From Zoogloea sp021286885 (GTDB lineage: Bacteria; Pseudomonadota; Gammaproteobacteria; Burkholderiales; Rhodocyclaceae): a stretch of DNA of 64,000 nucleotides. The stretch lies in assembly GCF_041915215.1 (NCBI RefSeq), contig NZ_JAYSBV010000008.1. One strand, written 5' to 3'. Numbering within the stretch: the stretch's first letter is position 1; every line of letters begins with the position of its first letter. Below are positions 24,073 through 31,732 of this stretch, in pieces. The notes under the pieces are model-generated. The model searched no databases, had not been told where the DNA came from, and worked only from the letters and a program-made list of their open reading frames with translations. A program made the translations under genes and the position numbers.

Positions 24073-24915
24073 TCATTCATTGCCAAGCCGCCGCAAGAAA
24101 TCCAGCAAATCCCGAGTGAAGCGCTCCCGCTCCACCAGATGAGGCGCATGATCCACATCGGGATAAATATGCAGCAAGGCATTCGGAATCGAATCCCGCA
24201 CATGCAAAGCAGTGCCCGTCGAATAAAAATTGCTGGCACCGCCATACACCAGCAAAGCGGGCACCCGGATCTTTCCAAGCACCGCTCGGTAATCTGCCTC
24301 GGTCAGGCTGCGCCAGCATTCGATCAGGGGGGCGGGGTCCAGTTGGCGCAGGAAGGCCCGGGCCCGGACGATACCTGCCGCGTTTTCCTGGTAGCGGCTA
24401 CGCGCCCGGGCGTTATGGCCCTGGGCCGCCAGGCGCAGCACCGTTTCAGCAAAATCGGCCTCCAGGGCGCGAATGAAATCCCGGTTGCGGGCCGCGTCAA
24501 AATCCCCGTAGATCCCCATCGCCCACCCATCATCGGTAAGCAGGCGGGGGGATTGATCGATGAAGGCGACCCGGGACACACGCCCATCGCCGTAATCCTG
24601 CAGATACTGCCATAGGGTGAGGGCGCCCATGGAATGCCCCACCAAGGCCACATCCTGGAGCTGCCAATGGTCCAGCAGATTGTGCAGATCCCGGGCCATG
24701 CGGGCCACATGGGGCGGATGGCCCGTGCGCAGGGCGTGCCCTCCGTGCCCCCGGGCATCCCAGCGAAACACCTGATGCGCAGGCTCCAAAGCCTCCAGGA
24801 AGGGGCTCCAGTCCCGATGGGTGGACGTCCAACCGTGGAGCAAAACCACGGGTCGGCCAGTGCCGGAAATCTTCAGATGGATCTTTTCGCCGTCATCGGC
24901 CAGGAAATGCTCCAT
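24073..24915 (-). CDS. Alpha/beta hydrolase
   Basis: A 280-residue alpha/beta-hydrolase fold protein. PVVLLHGWTSTHRDW is the oxyanion-hole HG motif (~residue 28), VALVGHSMGALTLWQYL carries the nucleophile Ser in GHSMG (~residue 95), and DVDHAPHLVERERF near the end provides the catalytic His. It is similar to the family that includes esterases, haloperoxidase-like proteins and C-C hydrolases, so substrate cannot be assigned. It has no signal peptide. It is the first of three minus-strand genes (hydrolase, PqiC-like, RibD-like) separated by modest gaps; no functional link is evident. Confidence 0.85.
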   Translation of the reverse strand: MEHFLADDGEKIHLKISGTGRPVVLLHGWTSTHRDWSPFLEALEPAHQVFRWDARGHGGHALRTGHPPHVARMARDLHNLLDHWQLQDVALVGHSMGALTLWQYLQDYGDGRVSRVAFIDQSPRLLTDDGWAMGIYGDFDAARNRDFIRALEADFAETVLRLAAQGHNARARSRYQENAAGIVRARAFLRQLDPAPLIECWRSLTEADYRAVLGKIRVPALLVYGGASNFYSTGTALHVRDSIPNALLHIYPDVDHAPHLVERERFTRDLLDFLRRLGNE

Positions 24916-25006
24916 GGGGGGACATCCTCAAAAGGCTTGAACCCCCGAGTATAAGCATCTGGGCTGGATTATTGACGTGCACGTCAACAACACCTCGGGC
25001 AAAACC

Positions 25007-25501
25007 TCAGAACCAGCGCCGTACTTGGCTCAGATAGTCCCGGTAGGATTGGCCAAAGCGATCGCCCAGATAGGCCTCTTCACGCTGTATCACCCCCCAG
25101 TTCATGAGCCCAAGCAGGGCCGGCAGCAGCGCCAGCACCCAGGCCGCATTGGCCACCAGGCCCACCCCCAGGTAAAGCAGGGTCATGGCCAGATAAATGG
25201 GGTTGCGGCTCAGGGCGAAGGGGCCACTGCGAACCAGGGCGGTGCTATCGGCCCGGGGATTGCCGCTGGTGCCGGCCCGGTTGAGGGTCACGAATGACCA
25301 CCGGGCCAGGGCTGCGCCCAACAGGATCAGCCCACCGCCCCACAGGCGCAAAAACACCGCGCCTGCCGAAAGCTCGGCGGGCCACAGGGCTTGCAGCAGC
25401 AGCCCCAGGGCCAGCGTGGCCAGATACAACACGGGCGGGGGCGCGATCAGATTCAGGCGGGAAAATGATGACGACGACAATGCGGTCTGCGGATGATCCA
25501 T
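25007..25501 (-). CDS. Isoprenylcysteine carboxyl methyltransferase-like membrane protein (PEMT/ICMT family)
   Basis: A 164-residue protein with about four hydrophobic segments and the ICMT/PEMT-type C-terminal signature: NPRADSTALVRSGPFALSRN, PIYLAMTLLYLG and REEAYLGDRFGQSYRDY. Members are membrane-embedded S-adenosylmethionine-dependent methyltransferases; bacterial substrates are mostly unknown. The start MDHPQTALSSSS at 25501 was preferred over the longer open frame because everything upstream lacks family similarity. It stands alone between the hydrolase and the cobalamin genes. Confidence 0.82.
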   Translation of the reverse strand: MDHPQTALSSSSFSRLNLIAPPPVLYLATLALGLLLQALWPAELSAGAVFLRLWGGGLILLGAALARWSFVTLNRAGTSGNPRADSTALVRSGPFALSRNPIYLAMTLLYLGVGLVANAAWVLALLPALLGLMNWGVIQREEAYLGDRFGQSYRDYLSQVRRWF

Positions 25502-25647
25502 GTGAATTCCTGGCAGTGGCGATGAAGCGCCTGCCAGCGTGAGCCTATGCACTCGGAATTCTAGCATTTCCACGCAGTGCACCACCCGACAGGACATAGG
25601 CCCTTCTACGTCCTCCCGGGGTGCAACTTGAAGCCCAGGCCCGAAAC

Positions 25648-26217
25648 CTAGGCTGAACCCTGCCCGCCACGGTTGAAGTAACGCAGCACGCAGCCCCATT
25701 CATGCACATCCAGCCGACTCACTTCGGCACAGGCAAAATCCAGCCCCAGCCAATGTTCTGGCGGAACGTGCAGCAAGCTTCCGGCAAGACTGCGCAGGGG
25801 GCCCCCATGGGCCACCACCACCACTGCCGGGGGTGGGCTGCTGGCGCACAGCTCATCCCACCAGTCCTGTACCCGGGCCGCCATCTGGCGGGGGGACTCC
25901 CCCCCAGGGGCCGCAAAATCCAGGGGGGCCTCGACCCAGGCATCCAGGGCACTGCCCAGATCATCGTAACGCTGCCCTTCCCAGGCACCGAAATGGATTT
26001 CCATCAGGCGCGCATCCACCCGGGGCACACCGAGGGCTTCGGCCAGCAGGCGAGCCCGCTGCAGGGGGCTGGCATACAAAACGTAGTTTGCGGGCAGCAG
26101 CGGGCGCAGGCGTTCAGCCACCTGCACCGGGTCTTCAGCCAAGGGCAGATCCAGCTGCCCATAACACGTTCCGGGCGCCACTCGGGGGCGCGGGTGGCGG
26201 ATCAGGTAAAGCTCCAT
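25648..26217 (-). CDS. cobC: Alpha-ribazole-5'-phosphate phosphatase (histidine phosphatase family)
   Basis: A 189-residue histidine phosphatase. ELYLIRHPRPRVAPGTCYGQ carries the RH phosphohistidine motif followed by the GxCYG-x-LD element found in CobC. YASPLQRARLLAEALG, IHFGAWEGQRYDDL and VVAHGGPLRSLAG (second catalytic His) complete the site. CobC removes the phosphate in the lower-ligand branch of cobalamin assembly. It follows cobS in the same direction with a 16-base overlap, which supports the assignment over a generic phosphoglycerate mutase. Confidence 0.87.
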   Translation of the reverse strand: MELYLIRHPRPRVAPGTCYGQLDLPLAEDPVQVAERLRPLLPANYVLYASPLQRARLLAEALGVPRVDARLMEIHFGAWEGQRYDDLGSALDAWVEAPLDFAAPGGESPRQMAARVQDWWDELCASSPPPAVVVVAHGGPLRSLAGSLLHVPPEHWLGLDFACAEVSRLDVHEWGCVLRYFNRGGQGSA

Positions 26218-26975
26218 GCGGCCTGCACTCCAAAGTAAATGGCCAATTCTGCAGCCTGCTGGGTGGCGCCCAGACAATCGCCGGTATAGCCCCCCAGGCG
26301 CAGATGAAACGTACGCATCGCCAGCCCGGCCACCAGACAGGCAGCCCCCAGACAGAGCAAGGCTGGCATGGGCTCCATCATCAGCAGGGGCAGGATGCCG
26401 CCCAGGGTTGCGAGCCCCAGTTCGAGGCTGGTGGGGCGCCGGGCTGCATCGGCCGACTTGGCCGAGGCGTCTGTCCGGGCGTAATCCAGCACCACCATCA
26501 GGCTCACCGCCGCCAGGCGGGACAGGGGATGGGCCACCAGCATGGCCAGCACCAGGGTTTCCGGGTTGTAGCTGGCCAGATTGTCGAGGGCGTGAAACTT
26601 GGCCAGCAACATCATCACCAGCCCGATGGTGCCGTAGCTGCCGATGCGTGAATCCTTCATGATGGCCAGCACCTGCTCACGGCTCCAGCCGCCGCCCAGA
26701 CCATCGCAACAGTCGGCCCAACCATCCTCATGGAAAGCCCCGGTGGCTCGCAAGGTCGCCACCATCGAAAGAATGATGGACAAATTTGGAGGCAGGAGCA
26801 GACTGCTCAACCAGAACACCGCCACCCCCAAAAGCCCGATCAACCACCCCACCAAAGGCAGATAGCGGGCCGCATGTCCCAGCTTTTGAGGCTCAAACGC
26901 AACCCAAGCGGGAACTGGCAGGCGGGTGAAGAAACCAACAGCGATGAAGAAAAGTTCGAGCTGGGAGCGCATCAT
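26202..26975 (-). CDS. cobS: Adenosylcobinamide-GDP ribazoletransferase (cobalamin synthase)
   Basis: A 257-residue polytopic membrane protein. The highly conserved active-site segment is present in parts: GAFHEDGWADCCDGLGGG and SREQVLAIMKDSRIGSYG (residues ~85-120). FFTRLPVP near the N-terminus is the usual family opening. It joins adenosylcobinamide-GDP to alpha-ribazole (or its phosphate) at the inner membrane, the last step of the nucleotide loop pathway. It is the first gene of a cobS-cobC pair; cobU and cobT are found 3-5 kb to the right. Confidence 0.93.
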   Translation of the reverse strand: MMRSQLELFFIAVGFFTRLPVPAWVAFEPQKLGHAARYLPLVGWLIGLLGVAVFWLSSLLLPPNLSIILSMVATLRATGAFHEDGWADCCDGLGGGWSREQVLAIMKDSRIGSYGTIGLVMMLLAKFHALDNLASYNPETLVLAMLVAHPLSRLAAVSLMVVLDYARTDASAKSADAARRPTSLELGLATLGGILPLLMMEPMPALLCLGAACLVAGLAMRTFHLRLGGYTGDCLGATQQAAELAIYFGVQAAWSFT

Positions 26976-27098
26976 GCGAAAGGGGCCTGACAGGGCCTGA
27001 CTGAACCGATGTAGGGCAAGTGTACCCCAGCCTACCGGTACTGCTGACGCATCCAGACACTTAACATTTTCCTACACTCACCCAACATCCTCCCGCCC

Positions 27099-28955
27099 AT
27101 GCCCTGGTTCAGCCACTTCGAGCGCCGCCTCGACCCCTACCCCGACGCGCCCCCCCACACCCCGCCCGCCCGACTAGGCCCCTTTTTGTGGGCCTGCACC
27201 GAAGGGCTGCGGGGCAGCATTCTGGCCATGACGGTACTCACCGCCCTGATCGGCATGTTTGAGGCCCTGCTGTTTGCGATGCTGGGGCAGCTGGTGGATT
27301 GGCTGGGCAGCCAGAACCCGGCCACCTTCTGGGCAACCCGGAGCGCATTGCTGGGCTGGCTGGCGGGCCTGCTGCTGGTGGTGAGCCCGCTCTTGCTGGT
27401 GCTCCAGACCAGCCTCAAGCACCAGACCCTGGCGGCCAATTTTCCGATGCGTCTGCGGTGGAACTTCCATCGGCTGATGCTGGCCCAGAGCCTGGGCTTT
27501 TACCAGGACGAGTTCGCCGGGCGCATCGCCACCAAGGTCATGCAGACCGCGCTGGCGGTGCGGGATGCAGTGATGATCGTGACCGACATGATGGTGTTCG
27601 TGGCCATCTACTTTCTCACCATGAGCGCCGTGGCGGCCAGCTTCGATGCCTGGCTGCTGCTGCCCTTTGCCCTGTGGCTGGTGCTCTACGGGCTGGCCCT
27701 GTACCACTTCGTGCCGCGCCTGGGGCGCATCGGCCAGGCCCAGGCGGACGCCCGCTCCCTGATGACGGGCCGGGTGACGGATGCCTATACCAACATCAGC
27801 ACCGTCAAGCTGTTCTCCCACGCCCGGCGCGAGGCCCAGCACGCCCGGGAGGCCATGGCCGAGTTCATGCAGACTGCCCACGCCCAGATGCGCCTGGTGA
27901 GTGGGATCGAAATCACCAACCACAGCCTCAACATGCTGCTGGTGGCGGGCACGGCGGGGGTGGCCCTGGTGTTGTGGAGCGAGGGGCGGATCGGGGCCGG
28001 CGCGCTGGCGGCGGCGGCCTCCATGGCGCTGCGCCTGAACGGGATTTCCCATTGGGTGATGTGGGAAACTGCCCGTCTGTTCGAGCAGCTGGGCACGGTG
28101 CAGGACGGCATGAACACCCTCTCCCGCCCGTGCATGATCGTGGATCGGGCTGATGCCCAGCCGCTCCAGGTGCCCCGGGGCGAGGTGCGCTTTGATGCGG
28201 TGCGCTTTGGCTACGGCAGCGGGCGCCCGGTGATGGATCAGTTTTCGCTGCACATCCGGCCCGGCGAGAAAATCGGGTTGGTAGGGCGCTCGGGGGCGGG
28301 CAAATCAACCCTGGTGAATCTGCTGCTGCGCTTTTACGAGCTGGAGGCCGGGCGCATCAGCATCGACGGTCAGGACATCGCCCACGTCACCCAGGACAGC
28401 CTGCGCGCCCAAATCGGGATGGTGACCCAAGACACCAGCCTGCTGCACCGCTCGGTGCGGGACAACATTCTGTACGGGCGCCCGGACGCCACCGATGCCG
28501 AGATGATCGCGGCCGCCCGCCGGGCCGAGGCCGAAGGCTTCATCGCCCAACTGAGCGACCCCCGGGGGCGCACCGGCTACGCGGCCCATGTGGGCGAACG
28601 GGGGGTGAAGCTTTCGGGCGGCCAGCGCCAGCGGATTGCGATTGCTCGGGTGATGCTCAAGGATGCGCCCATCCTGCTGCTGGATGAAGCCACCAGCGCG
28701 CTGGATTCCGAGGTGGAAGCCGCGATTCAGGAAAGCCTGTATCAGCTGATGGAGGGCAAGACGGTGATCGCGATTGCCCACCGGCTGTCCACCATCGCGG
28801 CCATGGATCGGCTGGTGGTGCTGGATCAGGGGCGCATCGTGGAAGAAGGCAGCCATGCCGAGCTGCTCGCCCGGGGCGGGCTCTACGCCCGGCTGTGGGC
28901 CCGCCAGAGCGGAGGTTTTCTGGGGGAGGAGCCCGCCGTGCTGGCGGGCGCCTGA
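27099..28955 (+). CDS. ABC transporter, fused permease/ATPase (exporter type)
   Basis: A 618-residue half-transporter: six transmembrane helices in residues ~30-330, then an ATPase with GRSGAGKSTLVNLLLRFYEL (Walker A), KLSGGQRQRIAIARVML (signature), ILLLDEATSALDSE (Walker B) and AIAHRLSTIAAMDRL (H-loop). It belongs to the MsbA/ATM1-like exporter superfamily, not to the BtuCD importer type. It is a single gene, divergent from cobS and convergent with cobT. Its placement inside the cobalamin region is the only hint of function; a drug, lipid or peptide exporter is equally possible. The N-terminus is proline-rich (DPYPDAPPHTPPARL). Confidence 0.87.
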   Translation: MPWFSHFERRLDPYPDAPPHTPPARLGPFLWACTEGLRGSILAMTVLTALIGMFEALLFAMLGQLVDWLGSQNPATFWATRSALLGWLAGLLLVVSPLLLVLQTSLKHQTLAANFPMRLRWNFHRLMLAQSLGFYQDEFAGRIATKVMQTALAVRDAVMIVTDMMVFVAIYFLTMSAVAASFDAWLLLPFALWLVLYGLALYHFVPRLGRIGQAQADARSLMTGRVTDAYTNISTVKLFSHARREAQHAREAMAEFMQTAHAQMRLVSGIEITNHSLNMLLVAGTAGVALVLWSEGRIGAGALAAAASMALRLNGISHWVMWETARLFEQLGTVQDGMNTLSRPCMIVDRADAQPLQVPRGEVRFDAVRFGYGSGRPVMDQFSLHIRPGEKIGLVGRSGAGKSTLVNLLLRFYELEAGRISIDGQDIAHVTQDSLRAQIGMVTQDTSLLHRSVRDNILYGRPDATDAEMIAAARRAEAEGFIAQLSDPRGRTGYAAHVGERGVKLSGGQRQRIAIARVMLKDAPILLLDEATSALDSEVEAAIQESLYQLMEGKTVIAIAHRLSTIAAMDRLVVLDQGRIVEEGSHAELLARGGLYARLWARQSGGFLGEEPAVLAGA

Positions 28956-28968
28956 ACCCGCTTGCTCA

Positions 28969-29023
28969 GACGGAACTGAGACGGAACTGAGGCGGAACTG
29001 AGGCGGAACTCAGGCAGAAACTG
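28969..29023. repeat. 11-bp tandem repeat (5 imperfect units) across the cobT stop codon
   Basis: Units read GACGGAACTGA, GACGGAACTGA, GGCGGAACTGA, GGCGGAACTCA and GGCAGAAACTG. The first two are identical and the others differ at one to a few positions. The repeat fills the gap between the convergent ABC transporter and cobT genes and runs into the cobT coding end; the TGA stop of cobT (minus strand) comes from the single altered base in unit four. Confidence 0.9.
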
Positions 29024-30062
29024 GCGCCGGATCCTTGTCACTCACCCCGGCCGATTCGAAGCTGGCCATCTGGTTGAGGAAGTTTACCGCCGCCTGGATC
29101 AGCGGATAGGCCAGGGCCGCGCCCGTGCCTTCGCCCAGACGCAGCCCCATGTCCAGCAGGGCTTGCCCGCCCAGGTGAGCCATTTGCACCTGGTGACCGG
29201 GCTCTTGGGAACAGTGGGTAAACACGCAGTAGTCGGTGACGGCGGGCACCAGCCCGTGGGCCACCAGCAGGGCGCTGGTGACGATGAAGCCATCCACCAG
29301 GATCAGCATCCGGGCTTCGGCGGCGCCCAGCATGGCCCCGGCCATCATCGCGATTTCAAAGCCACCGTACTGGGTCAGGGCCTCCAGGGGATCAACCGTG
29401 CGACCGCCCCGGGCCACCGCCTTGGCCAGCAGCGCACGCTTGCGCTCCAGGCCGGCATCGTCCAGCCCGGTGCCCCGGCCAATCACGTCATCCAGTTCGG
29501 CGTGGGTGAGACAGTGGGTCAGCAGCGAGGCCGAGGCCGTGTTGCCAATCCCCATCTCGCCAAAGCCCAGCACGTTGCAACCGGTGCTGGCCAAACCGAG
29601 GGCGAGTTCGCGCCCATGGGCCATGGCCGCCCGACAGGCTGCAGAGCTCATGGCGGGTTCTTCGATGTAATTGGCCGTGCCAGCTTCCACTTTGGCGTGG
29701 ATCAAACCGCCCCGGGGGCCGAAATCGTGGGCCACGCCCACATCCACCACCGACAGGGCCATGCCCATCTGGCGGGCAAACACGTTGATGGCTGCGCCGC
29801 CAGCCAGGAAGTTTTCCACCATCTGCCAGGTCACATCCTGGGGATAGGCCGACACGCCGGCCCGTGCAGCACCGTGATCACCTGCAAACACCAAAATGTG
29901 GGGCTTGCGCAGTTCCGGCTCCAGGGTCTGCTGGATCAACCCAATCCGCCGGGCCAGCCCCTCCAGTTGCCCCAGGGCACCCACAGGCTTGGTTTTGGTG
30001 TCGATGCAGTGTTGCAGCGCGGGCGCAAGGCCCTGGTCGGGACGGACGATGGTGTAGTTCAT
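29010..30062 (-). CDS. cobT: Nicotinate-nucleotide--dimethylbenzimidazole phosphoribosyltransferase
   Basis: A 350-residue CobT. Landmarks are TKTKPVGALGQLEGLARRIG, the CobT N-terminal substrate loop, VFAGDHGAARAGVSAYPQDV, and FGEMGIGNTASASLLTHCL, the nucleotide-binding glycine-rich stretch. It makes alpha-ribazole-5'-phosphate from dimethylbenzimidazole and nicotinate mononucleotide, feeding CobC and CobS. It stands between the ABC exporter (convergent) and the chagasin-like gene on the same strand. The last codons (DKDPAPVSA) lie in the 11-bp tandem repeat, so the C-terminus has probably varied. Confidence 0.94.
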   Translation of the reverse strand: MNYTIVRPDQGLAPALQHCIDTKTKPVGALGQLEGLARRIGLIQQTLEPELRKPHILVFAGDHGAARAGVSAYPQDVTWQMVENFLAGGAAINVFARQMGMALSVVDVGVAHDFGPRGGLIHAKVEAGTANYIEEPAMSSAACRAAMAHGRELALGLASTGCNVLGFGEMGIGNTASASLLTHCLTHAELDDVIGRGTGLDDAGLERKRALLAKAVARGGRTVDPLEALTQYGGFEIAMMAGAMLGAAEARMLILVDGFIVTSALLVAHGLVPAVTDYCVFTHCSQEPGHQVQMAHLGGQALLDMGLRLGEGTGAALAYPLIQAAVNFLNQMASFESAGVSDKDPAPVSA

Positions 30063-30146
30063 GGCAGGCCAATCAGGTAAGCCGGGTCAGGGTGGGGGCG
30101 CATGCTAGGCCGCGACCGGGATTAATTCAAGCAGCCCAAGCGTCAC

Positions 30147-30164
30147 ACATACGTAAGCGTATGT
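30147..30164. other. Perfect 7-bp inverted repeat upstream of cobT
   Basis: ACATACG and CGTATGT are separated by TAAG. The site is ~85 bases upstream of the cobT start and just downstream of the preceding small gene. It may be an operator for cobT or a weak terminator of the upstream gene; there is no T-run on either side. Confidence 0.35.
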
Positions 30165-30177
30165 AAGGCCCGAGGCT

Positions 30178-30477
30178 TTAGTGCACGGCGCGCAAACAGG
30201 ATTTACGCACTTGCAATAACACTCGATGGTGGTCACACACCTCGGGTCTCAAGCCACGCCGCAACACAAAGCGCAGCTCGTAATCGCCTGGTTCGCACGC
30301 CACCAGCACAAAGGCTTGGCGACGCTTCCGGAGCAGATGCTGAACACTGATATCGGGCGTCACCCGCACCGGCGTGCTGCCAGACTCCACAAACCAGTTA
30401 AATCCGACCCCCGTAGGGGTTGGCAACTCCACCAGACAGGGCTGACCGATGTTGCGTAAAAATTTGCTAGCGCCCAT
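30178..30477 (-). CDS. Small hypothetical protein, possibly chagasin-like (I42)
   Basis: A 99-residue protein, start placed at MGASKFLRN (30477) because GGGGT lies upstream; 16 more open codons precede it. The pattern VELPTPTGVGFNWFVE, then FVLVACEPGDYELRFVLRRG and RPEVCDHHRVLLQV, follows the strand layout of the chagasin/I42 protease-inhibitor fold (TGxxW loop, G-x-x-x-L-x-F, R-P). Sequence identity to that family cannot be tested here, and no signal peptide is evident. It lies upstream of cobT on the same strand. If not chagasin-like, it is an unrecognised small cytoplasmic protein. Confidence 0.5.
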   Translation of the reverse strand: MGASKFLRNIGQPCLVELPTPTGVGFNWFVESGSTPVRVTPDISVQHLLRKRRQAFVLVACEPGDYELRFVLRRGLRPEVCDHHRVLLQVRKSCLRAVH

Positions 30478-30697
30478 GAGGTCACCCCAAAAAATGTAAA
30501 ACAGCGCAAACATGGTGCGCTGCAAGCCATGCTCAGACAGTGACCCACCTTTGGGGCTTTCTGTTAAAAACTCCCGATTTAAATGTTAAAAAAGTCACAA
30601 CAACGCCAATGACATGAACCTCAATGGCATCGCGGGAGGCCGCACACAAACCATGCGCAGCTCCCGGGTTCAGCACACGGGGCGCAAGATTCAAGGC

Positions 30698-31243
30698 TCA
30701 GGGCTTGAGCCGCAGCGGCAGCCCCGCCGCCACAAAGTACACCTCTTCGGCCATGGCGGCGACCATCTGATTGAGGCGTCCGGCCTCATCCCGGAACATG
30801 CGCCCCAAGGGCGTGTCTGGGACCAAACCCAAACCCACCTCGTTGGCCACCAGGATGACACGGCCGGGCAGCTCGGGCAGCACCCGCAGCAAGGCGTCCC
30901 GCTCATCCTGCAAAAGCGGCAGGGCTTCTCCCCCCACCCCTGGTGGCAGATTTTCGCCTCCGACCATCAGGTTGGCGAGCCAGACCGTCAGACAGTCCAC
31001 CACCACACACCGCCCTTCCCGGGCCACCCGAGGCAGTGCGGCCCCCAGGGAGCGGGGCACCTCATGGGTGATCCAGCCAGCGGGCCGGTCGGCCTGGTGC
31101 CGGGCAATGCGAGCGCACATTTCTGCATCCATGGCTTCGGCAGTCACCAACACATGTACAGGCAGACCAGAGGCAGCCGCCCGCTGTTCTGCCAAGCGGC
31201 TTTTGCCGGAACGGGCTCCGCCCAGAATCAATTCAAACGCCAT
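30698..31243 (-). CDS. cobU: Bifunctional adenosylcobinamide kinase / adenosylcobinamide-phosphate guanylyltransferase
   Basis: A 181-residue CobU/CobP. The P-loop LGGARSGKSRLAEQRAA opens the protein. ARIARHQADRPAGW contains the histidine that becomes guanylylated, and VVVDCLTVWLANLM and LVANEVGLGLVPDTPLGRMF are family-specific. It phosphorylates adenosylcobinamide and activates it with GMP, giving the CobS substrate. It is divergent from the riboswitch-led btuB operon and has its own promoter somewhere in the shared 490-base interval. Confidence 0.94.
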   Translation of the reverse strand: MAFELILGGARSGKSRLAEQRAAASGLPVHVLVTAEAMDAEMCARIARHQADRPAGWITHEVPRSLGAALPRVAREGRCVVVDCLTVWLANLMVGGENLPPGVGGEALPLLQDERDALLRVLPELPGRVILVANEVGLGLVPDTPLGRMFRDEAGRLNQMVAAMAEEVYFVAAGLPLRLKP

Positions 31244-31293
31244 AAATCCTCTATCCGTGGGTGGTGAACTCCCGCTACGTCAAGCGGAAGTAT

Positions 31294-31322
31294 CTGATTT
31301 AATAAGATTTTGCTGTTATACT
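31294..31322 (+). promoter_or_regulatory. Candidate promoter of the riboswitch-btuB transcript
   Basis: TATACT at 31317-31322 is a strong -10 match. A weak -35 (CTGATT) lies 17 bases upstream, and the local sequence is AT-rich. It is ~55 bases before the riboswitch. The rest of 31244-31375 shows no gene. Confidence 0.5.
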
Positions 31323-31375
31323 TATGGCCTTGCCCAGATTTTCACCCATCTGCGGATGGGGGGCAAATGCATGTT

Positions 31376-31580
31376 TCAGGTGCTCCAGGGGTCGTCTGCC
31401 TCTGGGGTTAAACGGGAAACAGGTGCGTGCACCTTATGGGTCACAAAGCCTGTGCTGCCCCCGCAACGGTCAGCAGAAAGCGCTTCACCACGATGCCACT
31501 GGATCTTTACCGATCTGGGAAGGCGGTGCAGCCCGGAGAGCCGCTCTCCTTCTGCAAGCCCGGATACCGGCCCGAAACGG
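31376..31580 (+). ncRNA. Cobalamin riboswitch (AdoCbl-type) upstream of btuB
   Basis: The conserved elements appear in the right order: GGTGCTCC... then AAACGGGAAACAGGTGCG, GCCTGTGCTGCCCCCGCAAC, GATCTGGGAAGGCGG, and the B12 box AAGCCCGGATACCGGCCC at 31557-31574. Cobalamin binding should repress btuB and the genes behind it, probably by masking the ribosome site, as no T-run terminator is visible. The ~150 bases between the aptamer and the btuB start contain GGGGCGGGGACGCCCC, a GC hairpin that could be the expression platform. Confidence 0.93.
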
Positions 31581-31732
31581 CAAGCAACGCGGTAGTGCTG
31601 CGGGGTGGCAGTCACGGGCGCGGGCGTGCATCTGGCCGCCCCTTCCGATTTTTCTGACTTCGCTCCCGGCATTGCCCCAATCATCATCACACCCATGGGG
31701 CGGGGACGCCCCATGGGTCGGGAGAACTCCGA

